A DNA stretch of 64,000 bases from NCBI GenBank assembly GCA_023662865.1, contig JAMPIK010000010.1, forward strand, positions 1 through 64,000, in the 5' to 3' direction. This DNA comes from Prevotella sp. Its GTDB lineage: Bacteria; Bacteroidota; Bacteroidia; Bacteroidales; Muribaculaceae. The notes under the pieces were generated by a model. It did not search any database and had not been told where the DNA came from. It worked only from the letters and a program-made list of their open reading frames with translations. A program made the translations under genes and the position numbers. This document shows, piece by piece, positions 46,603 through 55,161 of this stretch. Each line of letters opens with the position of its first letter. Within the stretch, counting starts at the first letter, position 1.

Positions 46603-47127
46603 ATGAACCTTGAAGAACTTAAAGGCTACATTCGCGACATTCCTGATTTTCCTTCAAAAGGAATAATGTTTCGCGACCTCACAACCATGATTAAAAACGG
46701 TGAGGCTCTGCATACCACAAGTCGTGCTCTCTACGACTTATATAAAGATAAGGGCGTAACCAAAGTTGTGGGGATAGAATCTCGCGGATTTATCTGTGGC
46801 TCTATACTTGCATATGAACTTGGCTGCGGTTTTGTCCCGGCTCGTAAGCCGGGCAAGCTTCCGGCTGTGACAATCAAAAAATCATACGCCAAAGAATATG
46901 GTGTGGATATGATTGAACTTCATTCAGACGCAATCACCGAAGAGGATGTGGTTGTGCTTCATGATGACCTTCTCGCAACCGGAGGTACGATGAAAGCGTG
47001 CTATGAATTGGTGAAGAGTCTTAACCCCAAAAAGATTTACATCAATTTCATTGTAGAACTTACAGCCCTCAAAGGTCGCGACAATTTGCCCGAAGATTGC
47101 GAAATTACCTCACTGCTCACATATTGA
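46603..47127 (+). CDS. apt: Adenine phosphoribosyltransferase
   Basis: I chose ATG 46603 (174 residues; MNLEELKGYIRDIPDFPSKG); the upstream in-frame ATG lies within the parS palindrome. Apt recycles adenine to AMP with PRPP. Motifs are GIMFRDLT, VVGIESRGFICG, and the PRPP loop VVVLHDDLLATGGTMKA (about 123-139). Size matches the family. A terminator-like hairpin follows at 47166. Confidence 0.96.
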   Translation: MNLEELKGYIRDIPDFPSKGIMFRDLTTMIKNGEALHTTSRALYDLYKDKGVTKVVGIESRGFICGSILAYELGCGFVPARKPGKLPAVTIKKSYAKEYGVDMIELHSDAITEEDVVVLHDDLLATGGTMKACYELVKSLNPKKIYINFIVELTALKGRDNLPEDCEITSLLTY

Positions 47128-47165
47128 CATATAATAAACCGCACTTTTTTGCGTTATATAGTAGA

Positions 47166-47210
47166 CGGTCAGTTCATCTGTGTATGAGCTGACCGCAAGT
47201 ATATTTTTTT
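47166..47210 (+). terminator. Intrinsic terminator after apt, at the uvrC start
   Basis: A 12-bp stem with one G-T pair (47166-47177 with 47184-47195, loop CTGTGT) is followed by CAAGTATATTTTTTT. It ends only 8 bp before the uvrC ATG, so it either ends apt transcription or attenuates uvrC. Confidence 0.75.
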
Positions 47211-47217
47211 AGCTGCG

Positions 47218-49287
47218 ATGTCTAATAAAAACAAAAAATCAGGGCATAAACGAATAGGGGAGTTCTCGGTTCCGGTAGTGGGTAAAATTGAGAACGAGGT
47301 TGCTGTATCTTCCGATGAAAAGGGAGTGAATACGGTATCTCCTGATACGGAAGATTTATTGCAAGTCGGTCGTCAAATAGAGCATGGAGCAGAAGTGCCG
47401 CTTGAGATAGCCGACAAGCGCAGTCGTACCGATATTTTCTATAATCGTCCCGGACCTCTGTTGCGTGAGAAGATACTTTCCCTACCCGATGAACCGGGAG
47501 TTTATATGTATCTCAATCGCGATGGAAAGGTGATTTATGTAGGTAAGGCAAAGCGCTTGAAGCGGAGGGTGTCGTCATATTTCAATCGCCGACACGACTC
47601 GAATAAAACCAATCTCCTTGTTCGCAGTATAGCCGATATGCGTTTCGTTGAAGTCTCCACCGAAGAAGATGCATTGCATTTGGAAGATGCAATGATTAAG
47701 GAATATCAGCCACATTACAATGTACTTCTCAAAGATGACAAATCTTATCCGTGGATTGTGATTACCAACGAGCCGTATCCGCGAGTATTCCTCACGCGCG
47801 ATAAGGGAGAAGTGAAGGGGAGATACTACGGTCCGTATGCAAATGTGAGCAGCGCGAAGGCCGTACTTGATTTGATACGCGAAGTGTTCCCGATACGCAG
47901 TTGCCGCCATTTCATCGACAATGATTTTATTAATCGCGGCAAGATACGCCTTTGTCTTGATTATCATATCAAGAAATGCGGCGGTTGCTGTTTGGGCATG
48001 GTGAGCACCGATGAATACAGCAGTTATATATCGCAGATACGAAAAATCTTAAATGGCGAGACTACTTCCTTACTTCGCTATTTACGCGATGAAATGGCAC
48101 TTTTAAGTGCTAAATGGAAATTTGAGGAAGCGCAGGAGCTTAAACGGAGATATGAACTCGTAGAGAAATATCAGGCGAAATGCACGATTGTTCCTCCCGA
48201 TGAACACGAATATGACATCTTTGCCTACGATGAAAACGACAAAGCAGCTTACATCAACTATATGCACATACGGCATGGTGCCGTGGTGAAGAGTCTGACG
48301 CTTGAATACCGAAAGCGTATGGACGAAACAAAAGAGCAGTTGCTAAGTATGGCTATCGGCGAAATAGAACGCAGATTTGAATGTAAATTCGGCGAAGTCA
48401 TCGTGCCTTTTGAACCTGATATGCAATTTGAGGGTGTCAGCTTTATTGTGCCGCAACGAGGGGACAAGAAGAAACTGCTCGGCGTAGGGCAGAAGAATGT
48501 GACGCGCTTTAAATTGGATAAAGAAAAAGAAGCCGACAAACGCGACCCCGAACAGGCTGTAACACGACTCATGCAGCGCATGAAGTCCGACTTCCGGCTT
48601 ACCGAAGAACCGCGACATATCGAATGTTTCGACAACTCCAACATACAAGGTACGAATCCAGTAGCCAGCTGTGTAGTATTCCGCAACGGCAAGCCCTCCA
48701 AACGCGATTACCGGCATTTCACGATTAAAACAGTGGTGGGAGCTGACGACTTCGCTTCAATGAAAGAAGTACTTCATCGCCGATACACGCGCTTGATGGC
48801 CGAGGGAGAAGAATTGCCGCAGTTAGTCGTAGTCGACGGCGGCAAAGGACAGCTGAATGCCGCAGTCGAGGCCTTTGACGAAATGGGTATACGCGGAAAA
48901 GTTGCGCTCATCGGCATTGCAAAACGTCTGGAAGAGATATACTTCCCCGGCGATCAAATACCGCTGTATATAGACAAAAAGAGCGAGAGCCTGCGAGTAG
49001 TACAGCACCTGCGCGATGAGGCCCACCGCTTCGGCATTACCTTCCACCGCGATCGCCGTTCAAAGGGGCAGGTTGCATCTGTACTCGACACAATCAAAGG
49101 GATTGGCCCGAATACGATTTCCTTGCTGATTAAGCAATTCAAGAGTGTGAAAAGAATGAAACAAACTCCCGAAGATGAGATTGCAAAGGTGGTAGGTCCG
49201 GCCAAGGCGCGATTGATAAAAGAAGCGATCGGTTCTGAAACTCCTGATAATCAACAGGATAGCGTTGGATATGCTAAACAGTTATGA
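47218..49287 (+). CDS. uvrC: Excinuclease ABC subunit C (UvrC), N-terminally extended
   Basis: UvrC makes the dual incisions in nucleotide excision repair. The GIY-YIG nuclease domain starts near residue 90 (DEPGVYMYLN, then VIYVGKAKRLKRRVSSYF). The central UvrB-binding segment lies around 290, the RNase H-like endonuclease domain has FDNSNIQGTNPVASCVVF and VVDGGKGQLNAA, and a helix-hairpin-helix region (IKGIGPNTISLLI) ends the protein. The first 80 residues (KKSGHKRIGEFSVPVVG...) precede the usual start. They are hydrophilic and unrelated to anything I recognise. It overlaps recO by 4 bp. Confidence 0.95.
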   Translation: MSNKNKKSGHKRIGEFSVPVVGKIENEVAVSSDEKGVNTVSPDTEDLLQVGRQIEHGAEVPLEIADKRSRTDIFYNRPGPLLREKILSLPDEPGVYMYLNRDGKVIYVGKAKRLKRRVSSYFNRRHDSNKTNLLVRSIADMRFVEVSTEEDALHLEDAMIKEYQPHYNVLLKDDKSYPWIVITNEPYPRVFLTRDKGEVKGRYYGPYANVSSAKAVLDLIREVFPIRSCRHFIDNDFINRGKIRLCLDYHIKKCGGCCLGMVSTDEYSSYISQIRKILNGETTSLLRYLRDEMALLSAKWKFEEAQELKRRYELVEKYQAKCTIVPPDEHEYDIFAYDENDKAAYINYMHIRHGAVVKSLTLEYRKRMDETKEQLLSMAIGEIERRFECKFGEVIVPFEPDMQFEGVSFIVPQRGDKKKLLGVGQKNVTRFKLDKEKEADKRDPEQAVTRLMQRMKSDFRLTEEPRHIECFDNSNIQGTNPVASCVVFRNGKPSKRDYRHFTIKTVVGADDFASMKEVLHRRYTRLMAEGEELPQLVVVDGGKGQLNAAVEAFDEMGIRGKVALIGIAKRLEEIYFPGDQIPLYIDKKSESLRVVQHLRDEAHRFGITFHRDRRSKGQVASVLDTIKGIGPNTISLLIKQFKSVKRMKQTPEDEIAKVVGPAKARLIKEAIGSETPDNQQDSVGYAKQL

Positions 49288-50012
49288 ATGAGAAAGTTAA
49301 AGGTATAGTACTCAACAAAGTGCGCCATTCCGACCGGGTCAATATAGTGGGAGTGTACACACCCGGTATGGGGCGCGTGTCGCTGGTGATGAATGTAGGT
49401 ACCGGGGCAGGTGCGCGAAAGACGGCTGCGTTGCTTATGCCTTTGGCGCAAGTGGAATTTGAATGTGCTACGGGCACCGGTAAAGAGTTGCTGCGACCTC
49501 GCGGCATTGCCTTCTCTCATACCTACAAGACAGTCTACTTTTCTCCCGTGAAAAGCTCGCTGATGTTTTTCCTTGCCGAGTTTTTAAGCCGAATATTGCG
49601 GCAGTCCGAAGGCGATGTACTGTTGTTCAGATATATAACCGAAAGTTTGCAAGCTCTGGATTTACTTCCGGCAGCTTCGACAGCCAATTTCCACATAACC
49701 TTTTTAAGCGGATTGGCCACATTCATGGGAATTGCCCCGGACATTGAGGGTTACAAAGAAGGATGCCTATTTGATATGCGAGCCGGAGCATACAGCATGA
49801 TGCACCCCGGTCATAACGATGTGTTAATCGGTGAGGCGGCGCGAATGCCTCTGTTGTTGAACCGGCTGAACTATGCAAATATGTCGCACTTGAAAATGCA
49901 CCGTTGTGAACGCGCTGCAATGCTCGATGGCATACTTCGATACTGGTCGATACACTACCCCGGCTTGTCCGGCATGAAGAGCACCGAAATCCTTGCCGAA
50001 CTCTTTTTTTAA
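49284..50012 (+). CDS. recO: DNA repair protein RecO
   Basis: This 242-residue protein helps load RecA on SSB-coated DNA. The N-terminal OB fold (MNEKVKGIVLNKVRHSDRVN, then VYTPGMGRVSLVMNVG) is followed by a helical domain (SSLMFFLAEFLSRIL, HITFLSGLATFMGIAPD). The family is weakly conserved, and the uvrC-recO overlap (ATGA) and domain order support the call. No CxxC zinc motif is seen, as often in Bacteroidetes. Confidence 0.9.
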   Translation: MNEKVKGIVLNKVRHSDRVNIVGVYTPGMGRVSLVMNVGTGAGARKTAALLMPLAQVEFECATGTGKELLRPRGIAFSHTYKTVYFSPVKSSLMFFLAEFLSRILRQSEGDVLLFRYITESLQALDLLPAASTANFHITFLSGLATFMGIAPDIEGYKEGCLFDMRAGAYSMMHPGHNDVLIGEAARMPLLLNRLNYANMSHLKMHRCERAAMLDGILRYWSIHYPGLSGMKSTEILAELFF

Positions 50013-50099
50013 GAGACCGCATGATAAAATCCTTAAGTAGAACGTTATATAAATATAACCTGATTAAGAGCTCTCTGTATATAGATAGAAATTGAAAGT

Positions 50100-52373
50100 A
50101 TGAATAAGGGAAATAGAAATAAGAGGATGCGGAAGACGGAGTTGGCTTCCCGTATCGTTGCGTTCTTGCAACAACAAGATAAACAAGCATTTAATTACAA
50201 ACAGATTGCTTTTGGCATAGACGCCGCCTCGCCGGCCTCGCGCATGGATATCATCAATGTGCTTGATGAGCTGTCCGCCGCCGGAGAAATTGCCGAGATT
50301 TCTCTGGGTCGATACAAGGCAAAGAGTGTGCGCGGCAACGAGAGTGTCGGCACATTTGTGCGCCGTTCAAACGGCAAAAATGCCGTGATAATCGATGATG
50401 AACCAATCATGGTGGCCGAGCGCAACAGTATGCACGCGCTCAACGGCGACAAGGTGAGAGTGGTGATTTCCGCAGCTCGCAAGGGACAGGATCCCGAAGC
50501 AAAAGTTGTGGAAATTGTTGAGGAAAAAGATCAAGTGTTTATCGGCACATTGAAAGTGGACGGCAATTACGCTGCCCTCGTGACCGACTCCAAATTCCTC
50601 GCCGCCGACATAATTCTGCCCAAAGGCAAACTGAAAGGAGGCAAAGATGGCGACAAGGCGATAGCTCGCATTACCAAATGGAATGACGATGAGATGAACC
50701 CGCGCGGCGAAATAGTCGATATCCTTGGCCACAAGGGCGATAACACCGCCGAGATGCACGCCATTCTCGCCGAGTTCGGATTGCCATACAAATACCCGAC
50801 CAATGTAGAAAAAGCGGCAGCCAAGATAGACGCCGGTATTACACCCGAGGAGGTGCATCAGCGCGAAGATTTCCGCAGTGTGACCACCTTTACCATTGAC
50901 CCTCGCGATGCAAAAGACTTTGACGATGCACTCTCCGTGAGACGTTTGGCCAACGGCAACATTGAGGTGGGAGTGCATATCGCTGATGTGACGCACTATG
51001 TGCGCCCCGGCTCCCTGCTTGACAAAGAGGCACAGAGCCGTGCCACTTCCGTGTATCTCGTAGACCGCACGGTGCCGATGCTCCCGGAGCATTTGAGCAA
51101 CGGCATTTGCTCGCTGCGCCCCAATGAAGAGAAGTTGACATTCTCCGCCATATTCGAGCTTGACGCCGATGCAAATGTGGTACATTCGCGCATTGGCAGA
51201 ACAGTAATTCTGTCAGACCGCCGTTTCACTTATGAAGAGGCTCAGGAACGCATCGAGACCGGCAACGGTGACTTTGCCAAAGAATTGGAAACGCTCAACG
51301 AGTTGGCCAAGAAATTGCGGGCCAAGAGGTTTGAAGACGGCGCCGTAGACTTTGACCGTGCTGAGGTGCGGTTTGACATAGACGAGACCGGCAAGCCGAT
51401 TGACGTGTTCTTTAAAGTGGCTAAAGATTCCAACAAACTTGTGGAAGAATTCATGCTGCTCGCCAACCGCACCGTAGCTGAATACATCGGCAAGGAAACA
51501 GTGCGCCGACAAGGCAAGAAAACCTCAAAAGCGAAGGCGTTTGTATACCGTGTGCATGACCAACCCGATGATGAAAAGCTCGCCAATCTTGCACTTATCG
51601 CCTCGCGTTTCGGCTATAAGGTGAAGACCGACGGCAGTTCGCGCGCCGTAAACAAGTCCATCAACAATCTGCTGCGCGACATCAAGGGCAAAGGGGAAGA
51701 AAACCTGCTTGCCATGCTTGCCATACGCTCCATGGCAAAGGCAGTGTACACCGCCACGAACATAGGCCACTACGGGCTTGCATTCGATTATTACACACAT
51801 TTCACATCTCCGATACGCCGCTATCCCGACATGATGGTGCATCGCCTTTTAGCGCGTTATCTCGCCGGAGGTCGCACCGTGGATATACAGAAGTTGGAAG
51901 ACCAATGCAAACACTCCTCTGAAATGGAGCAATTGGCAGCCAATGCCGAACGAGCCTCAATCAAATACAAGCAGGTGGAATATATGCAAGAGCGCATCGG
52001 AGAAGTGTATTCCGGCACGATATCGGGTGTTACGGAATGGGGTTTGTATGTAGAGCTTGACGACAATATGTGCGAGGGGCTGGTGCCCGTGCGTGACCTT
52101 GCCGATGACTTCTATGATTATGACGAGAAGAATTATTGCCTCACCGGGCGTAAACACCACACCAAATACACGCTCGGCGACAAGGTGAAGGTGCAAGTAA
52201 CCCGCGCCGATTTGGAACGCAAACAGCTCGATTTCGCACTCATGAGCGACGATGGCCAACCCCTGCGCCCGCGCCGCGCCGAGCAAAAGGCCACCGGTAC
52301 ACGCGGCAAAAAAGGCGCATACCGCCCGTCCGGCGGCAAGCACGGGACCAAGCGCAAGAACCGCAAGCACTGA
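50100..52373 (+). CDS. rnr: Ribonuclease R
   Basis: This 757-residue 3'-5' exoribonuclease has an N-terminal basic/winged-helix region (1-80) and cold-shock domains with GTLKVDGNYAALVTDS. The RNB catalytic domain starts with FTIDPRDAKDFDDALSV (about 262-278, magnesium-binding aspartates) and includes HFTSPIRRYPDMMVHRLLARYL. An S1 domain follows (EVYSGTISGVTEWGLYVEL), then a basic C-terminal tail (EQKATGTRGKKGAYRPSGGK). It degrades structured RNA and acts in rRNA quality control. Length fits the family. Confidence 0.96.
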   Translation: MNKGNRNKRMRKTELASRIVAFLQQQDKQAFNYKQIAFGIDAASPASRMDIINVLDELSAAGEIAEISLGRYKAKSVRGNESVGTFVRRSNGKNAVIIDDEPIMVAERNSMHALNGDKVRVVISAARKGQDPEAKVVEIVEEKDQVFIGTLKVDGNYAALVTDSKFLAADIILPKGKLKGGKDGDKAIARITKWNDDEMNPRGEIVDILGHKGDNTAEMHAILAEFGLPYKYPTNVEKAAAKIDAGITPEEVHQREDFRSVTTFTIDPRDAKDFDDALSVRRLANGNIEVGVHIADVTHYVRPGSLLDKEAQSRATSVYLVDRTVPMLPEHLSNGICSLRPNEEKLTFSAIFELDADANVVHSRIGRTVILSDRRFTYEEAQERIETGNGDFAKELETLNELAKKLRAKRFEDGAVDFDRAEVRFDIDETGKPIDVFFKVAKDSNKLVEEFMLLANRTVAEYIGKETVRRQGKKTSKAKAFVYRVHDQPDDEKLANLALIASRFGYKVKTDGSSRAVNKSINNLLRDIKGKGEENLLAMLAIRSMAKAVYTATNIGHYGLAFDYYTHFTSPIRRYPDMMVHRLLARYLAGGRTVDIQKLEDQCKHSSEMEQLAANAERASIKYKQVEYMQERIGEVYSGTISGVTEWGLYVELDDNMCEGLVPVRDLADDFYDYDEKNYCLTGRKHHTKYTLGDKVKVQVTRADLERKQLDFALMSDDGQPLRPRRAEQKATGTRGKKGAYRPSGGKHGTKRKNRKH

Positions 52374-52399
52374 CCCGCCTCTCGCCCGGGACGATAAAT

Positions 52400-52447
52400 T
52401 GCACATAAGTGGCTGCTCAATTTAAATTAAACAGCCACTTATGTGCA
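52400..52447. repeat. Perfect 16-bp inverted repeat at the transposase start
   Basis: TGCACATAAGTGGCTG (52400-52415) and its exact complement (52432-52447) flank 16 AT-rich bases. The repeat ends 2 bp before the transposase ATG, so in RNA it would sit against the start codon. Such hairpins are typical of IS200/IS605 ends and can block translation. Confidence 0.75.
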
Positions 52448-52449
52448 TT

Positions 52450-52860
52450 ATGAGTTACACGAAGAATTATCAACATATTGTGTTTGCTACCAAATCTTGC
52501 AGACATACGGTTCCGGAGGCCTCAAAACGCATTATGTTGAAATTCATTCATGAGTTGTGTAAGAGTGAGGGGTGGTATCTTGTACGGATTAACGCTTATC
52601 TGAATCATGTGCATGTGCTTGTTGATGTGCCGGTGACAGTGCCGGTTCCGGATGAGGTAAAGCTAATCAAGGTACGCACTGCTCAAACGTCTAAGAATCA
52701 CCAGGAATTTCCATGTTTTGAAGGGTGGGGTAAGAGATATGGGTCTTTTCCTGTGTCGCATTTTGACCATCAAACGATAAATCGATCGGTTAACATCAAA
52801 CGAGGCATCGTTGCTGCCCTCATAGCGTATACATCGGCAGCAAATTATCAAATTTGCTAA
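52450..52860 (+). pseudogene. Degenerate IS200/IS605-type Y1 transposase
   Basis: The 136-residue frame starts MSYTKNYQHIVFATKSCRH and carries the HUH pair H53-V-H55 in NHVHVLVDVP, typical of single-strand Y1 transposases of the IS200/IS605 type or the related RAYT proteins. GWGKRYGSFPVSH follows. The family then reads as a helix with catalytic tyrosine (Y-I-K-N-Q-like). Here it is SVNIKRG, without the tyrosine, and the last 30 residues do not resemble the family. I infer an inactive remnant. A perfect hairpin precedes the ATG, and the higBA promoter starts inside its 3' end. Confidence 0.7.
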
Positions 52861-52884
52861 TTTAAAAAACTTTCATTAACTTTG
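52853..52884 (+). promoter_or_regulatory. Predicted higBA promoter
   Basis: TTTG (52853-52856), 20 bases, TAACTTTG (52877-52884). The -33 box lies within the last codons of the transposase remnant, so insertion or decay of the element may have created this promoter. Confidence 0.7.
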
Positions 52885-52908
52885 CATCGTTGTTAATAAG
52901 GACATTAT

Positions 52909-53226
52909 ATGATAGTAACCTTTGAAGAGGAATATCTGCGCCAGTTGTACGAAGATGGCAAGTGCAAGGATAAGAAGCACCGCTATCAGCCGGACATAGT
53001 GCGTTGCTATCAGAAGACAATAGGCTTTTTATTGTTTGCTGAACGTATTGAAGATTTATGGAAGCAGAAATCCTTAAATTACGAAGTACTCTCCGGTGAT
53101 AAAAAGGGACGTTCTTCCATACGAGTCAATGACAAGTATAGAGTAGAGTTTACAGTACACATCAACGAGAATGAACCCATATTGACTATCTGTAATGTTG
53201 TTGAATTGTCGAACCATTATAAATGA
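52909..53226 (+). CDS. higB: HigB-family toxin
   Basis: This 105-residue RelE/ParE-superfamily toxin has the fold seen in FEEEYLRQLYEDGK, VRCYQKTIGFLLFAERIEDL and the C-terminal GRSSIRVNDKYRVEFTVHINENE. HigB toxins cleave mRNA on the ribosome. The conserved arginine/lysine cluster of the RVNDKYRVEF segment is present. The antitoxin gene follows with a 4-bp overlap, in the toxin-first order typical of higBA. It is probably repressed by its antitoxin at the promoter at 52853-52884. Confidence 0.9.
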   Translation: MIVTFEEEYLRQLYEDGKCKDKKHRYQPDIVRCYQKTIGFLLFAERIEDLWKQKSLNYEVLSGDKKGRSSIRVNDKYRVEFTVHINENEPILTICNVVELSNHYK

Positions 53227-53579
53227 GTACAAATATGATAACACTTCCGGGCGTTGACCCTAAAATGATAGCAAATAATCTTATTCCGAGCAAACCAATT
53301 CATCCCGGTGAATTGATTAAGGACGAGATAGAATACAGAGGCATCTCACAAAAAGATTTAGCTGCCGAGATTGGGATGCCGGCCTCTGTGCTGAATGCAG
53401 TGCTTAATGGGAAACGTGCTGTGACCACCGAATACGCACTTCTTTTTGAGGCGGCATTAGGTGTTGATGCAAATATTTGGCTAAGGATGCAGACAGCTTA
53501 CAATATGCAGGTTGCCAAATCAGACCCGTCGTTTATGGCACGTATTAACCGTATCCGCAATGTGGCTGCATTTCTCTAA
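53223..53579 (+). CDS. higA: HigA-family antitoxin
   Basis: This 118-residue XRE-type helix-turn-helix protein carries the family signature HPGELIKDEIEYRGISQKDL (about 27-46), then AAEIGMPASVLNAVLNGKRA (recognition helix region) and ALGVDANIWLRMQ. It should neutralise HigB and repress the operon. The first 25 residues are longer than in minimal HigA. The stop leaves 89 bp before the convergent Nudix gene. Confidence 0.9.
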   Translation: MSTNMITLPGVDPKMIANNLIPSKPIHPGELIKDEIEYRGISQKDLAAEIGMPASVLNAVLNGKRAVTTEYALLFEAALGVDANIWLRMQTAYNMQVAKSDPSFMARINRIRNVAAFL

Positions 53580-53668
53580 TGATATGAAAACGACTTTGCA
53601 TACCACTACTGCCGACAACTGCCGGATGCTCGCAAGCGTAACAACCCGGCAAAAGGCAACCGTTCATG

Positions 53669-54475
53669 TTAGAAGTTGAAGAGGTCTTTGATGGAGGCGT
53701 CTTCTGCATCGGAGTCGCGGTCTTTTTTCAGGAAAAGGCTGAAGAATTTGCTCGGACGGCCCGGTTTTGAACGGCGTTTGGGGCGCCCTTTGGCTGCCGG
53801 CGGTTCCGGGGCACATTCGCACTCGTCGTATTCTTCGGGGGCTGCTTCGGTCATGATGCAAGGAGGCTCTGTGTCTGCCGGTTGGAGTATGCCGCTTTGC
53901 AGGGCTTTGCGCTGGAAGTTGCGGCGGTCGTAGTTCTTGCCGGTTATTGCTTCATAGACCCTTTGCAGCTCCGTGAGCGAGAATATCTTGTTGAGCAGCT
54001 CGAAAGCTATCGGTTTGAGCCGCAGAATTTCGGAGAGACGGTGCCGGGCTTGTGTGATTATTTCACCGTGGTCAAAGGCTGTGGGTGGCAGAAACTCGAT
54101 GTCAAACCATTTGGCGTCTGTGGCATCATCTCCGGCACACAGTTGGTATTGCTCCGGACGCACAAGGGCTATGAAGGCCACGGTGACGACACGCTCGCGC
54201 GGGTCGCGACTCACGGTGCTGAACGCCTTAAATTGTTCAAGATATACCCCCGTAAGTCCCGTTTCTTCCCTTAATTCGCGAGCGGCTGCCTGTTCGACAG
54301 TCTCGTCAATGCGCATGAATCCTCCGGGCAATGCCCACGAGCCTTTAAACGGCGGAAGTCCGCGTTCAATCAGAAGTACTTTAAGCGCCCGGCCGTCAAA
54401 ACCGAAAATCACACAGTCGGCTGTGAGAGCCGGGTGCGGGTATTTGTAACAAAAATTCTTTTCTTCGGAAATCAC
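53669..54475 (-). CDS. Nudix regulator of the NrtR type
   Basis: This 268-residue protein has a Nudix domain with a full box (52-74; G52, E58, R66-E67, E70-E71, G73) and a C-terminal winged helix (about 165-210; FSLTELQRVYEAITGKNYDR then RRNFQRKAL). NrtR-family proteins bind ADP-ribose-type ligands or sugars and regulate NAD or sugar genes. In Bacteroidetes some members control pentose use. A 55-residue acidic/basic low-complexity tail follows. The start is GTG (54473-54475), and the -7 box ends 5 bp before it, so the mRNA seems almost leaderless. Confidence 0.85.
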   Translation of the reverse strand: MISEEKNFCYKYPHPALTADCVIFGFDGRALKVLLIERGLPPFKGSWALPGGFMRIDETVEQAAARELREETGLTGVYLEQFKAFSTVSRDPRERVVTVAFIALVRPEQYQLCAGDDATDAKWFDIEFLPPTAFDHGEIITQARHRLSEILRLKPIAFELLNKIFSLTELQRVYEAITGKNYDRRNFQRKALQSGILQPADTEPPCIMTEAAPEEYDECECAPEPPAAKGRPKRRSKPGRPSKFFSLFLKKDRDSDAEDASIKDLFNF

Positions 54476-54479
54476 GATG

Positions 54480-54511
54480 CAAAGTTAACAAAAGTGTCAG
54501 AGATAAGCAAA
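54480..54511 (-). promoter_or_regulatory. Predicted promoter of the Nudix regulator
   Basis: TTTG (54508-54511), 20 bases, TAACTTTG (54480-54487) on the minus strand. The -33 box lies inside the terminator stem of the upstream porin gene. The start codon begins 5 bp after the -7 box. Confidence 0.7.
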
Positions 54512-54539
54512 CCCCTCGCTGAAAGCGAAGGGTTTGCTT
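54505..54539 (-). terminator. Hairpin after the outer-membrane protein gene
   Basis: A 16-bp stem with one mismatch (54505-54520 with 54524-54539, loop GAA). The following U-tract is weak. It probably ends the gene at 54561. It overlaps the promoter of the next gene. Confidence 0.7.
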
Positions 54540-54560
54540 GATACTTATGAGAGAATCGGA

Positions 54561-55091
54561 TTAAAGACCGAAACGGAAACCGAACTGAGCAAGACCTTGT
54601 GCACCGAAGCCTATTTCAGCGAACATGGCTGCGTTGCGGCTCAGGTCAACCTGCGCACCGAGGGGCGATACTTGGAATGCGAAGTAGCCTTTTGAATAGT
54701 TATCTCCGTACTTGGGCTGCATGTAGCTGATGTCGGCACCCAGACCCACATGTGCATACAGCTTCACGATACTGTTGCGCCAGTATTCATAACGTGCATT
54801 GAGCATGATTACGTGGTATGCCACATTGCTGTGCTCCGGGCCTCCTTTTGTTGTAGCGGAAGAGAATGAATAGGAGGGACCGATCCAGAATTTGGGAGCT
54901 ACTTTGAAGTTTACTCCGGCTGTTACTGCACCCCAAGCGGTGTTAACGCCGTGCCAACCGTCTTTCATATCCGTGGCATCCATTTGAGTGTAACCGCCGT
55001 AACCTATTTGAACTTCCGCTTTTTGAGCCGATGCCGTAGCGGGGACGGCGAGAGCTGCGAGCATGACAGCACCGAGTAATGTATTTTTCAT
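54561..55091 (-). CDS. Outer-membrane beta-barrel protein
   Basis: This 176-residue protein has a signal peptide (MKNTLLGAVMLAALAVPATASA) and an eight-strand-barrel pattern: alternating residues in VQIGYGGYTQMDA, GVNFKVAPKFWIGPSYSFSS, MLNARYEYWRN and a C-terminal strand AQFGFRFGL ending in a hydrophobic residue. It resembles OmpA/OmpX-like small barrels. No partner domain is present, so function is unassigned. It is the last gene before a strong hairpin and follows the CotH gene by 70 bp. Confidence 0.8.
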   Translation of the reverse strand: MKNTLLGAVMLAALAVPATASAQKAEVQIGYGGYTQMDATDMKDGWHGVNTAWGAVTAGVNFKVAPKFWIGPSYSFSSATTKGGPEHSNVAYHVIMLNARYEYWRNSIVKLYAHVGLGADISYMQPKYGDNYSKGYFAFQVSPLGAQVDLSRNAAMFAEIGFGAQGLAQFGFRFGL

Positions 55092-55161
55092 AGTTTTACA
55101 CTTTTTAGATTTTTTTTATACTTGAAAAACGCAGTTACGCAGGAAATGTTCAAAAGGATTA

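Noticed and set aside
50367..51185. A 272-residue open frame on the minus strand
   Set aside because: It is antisense to rnr and lacks any family motif.
52400..52447. The 16-bp inverted repeat as terminator of rnr
   Set aside because: No U-tract follows. The stem abuts the transposase ATG, so an IS200-type end is the better reading.
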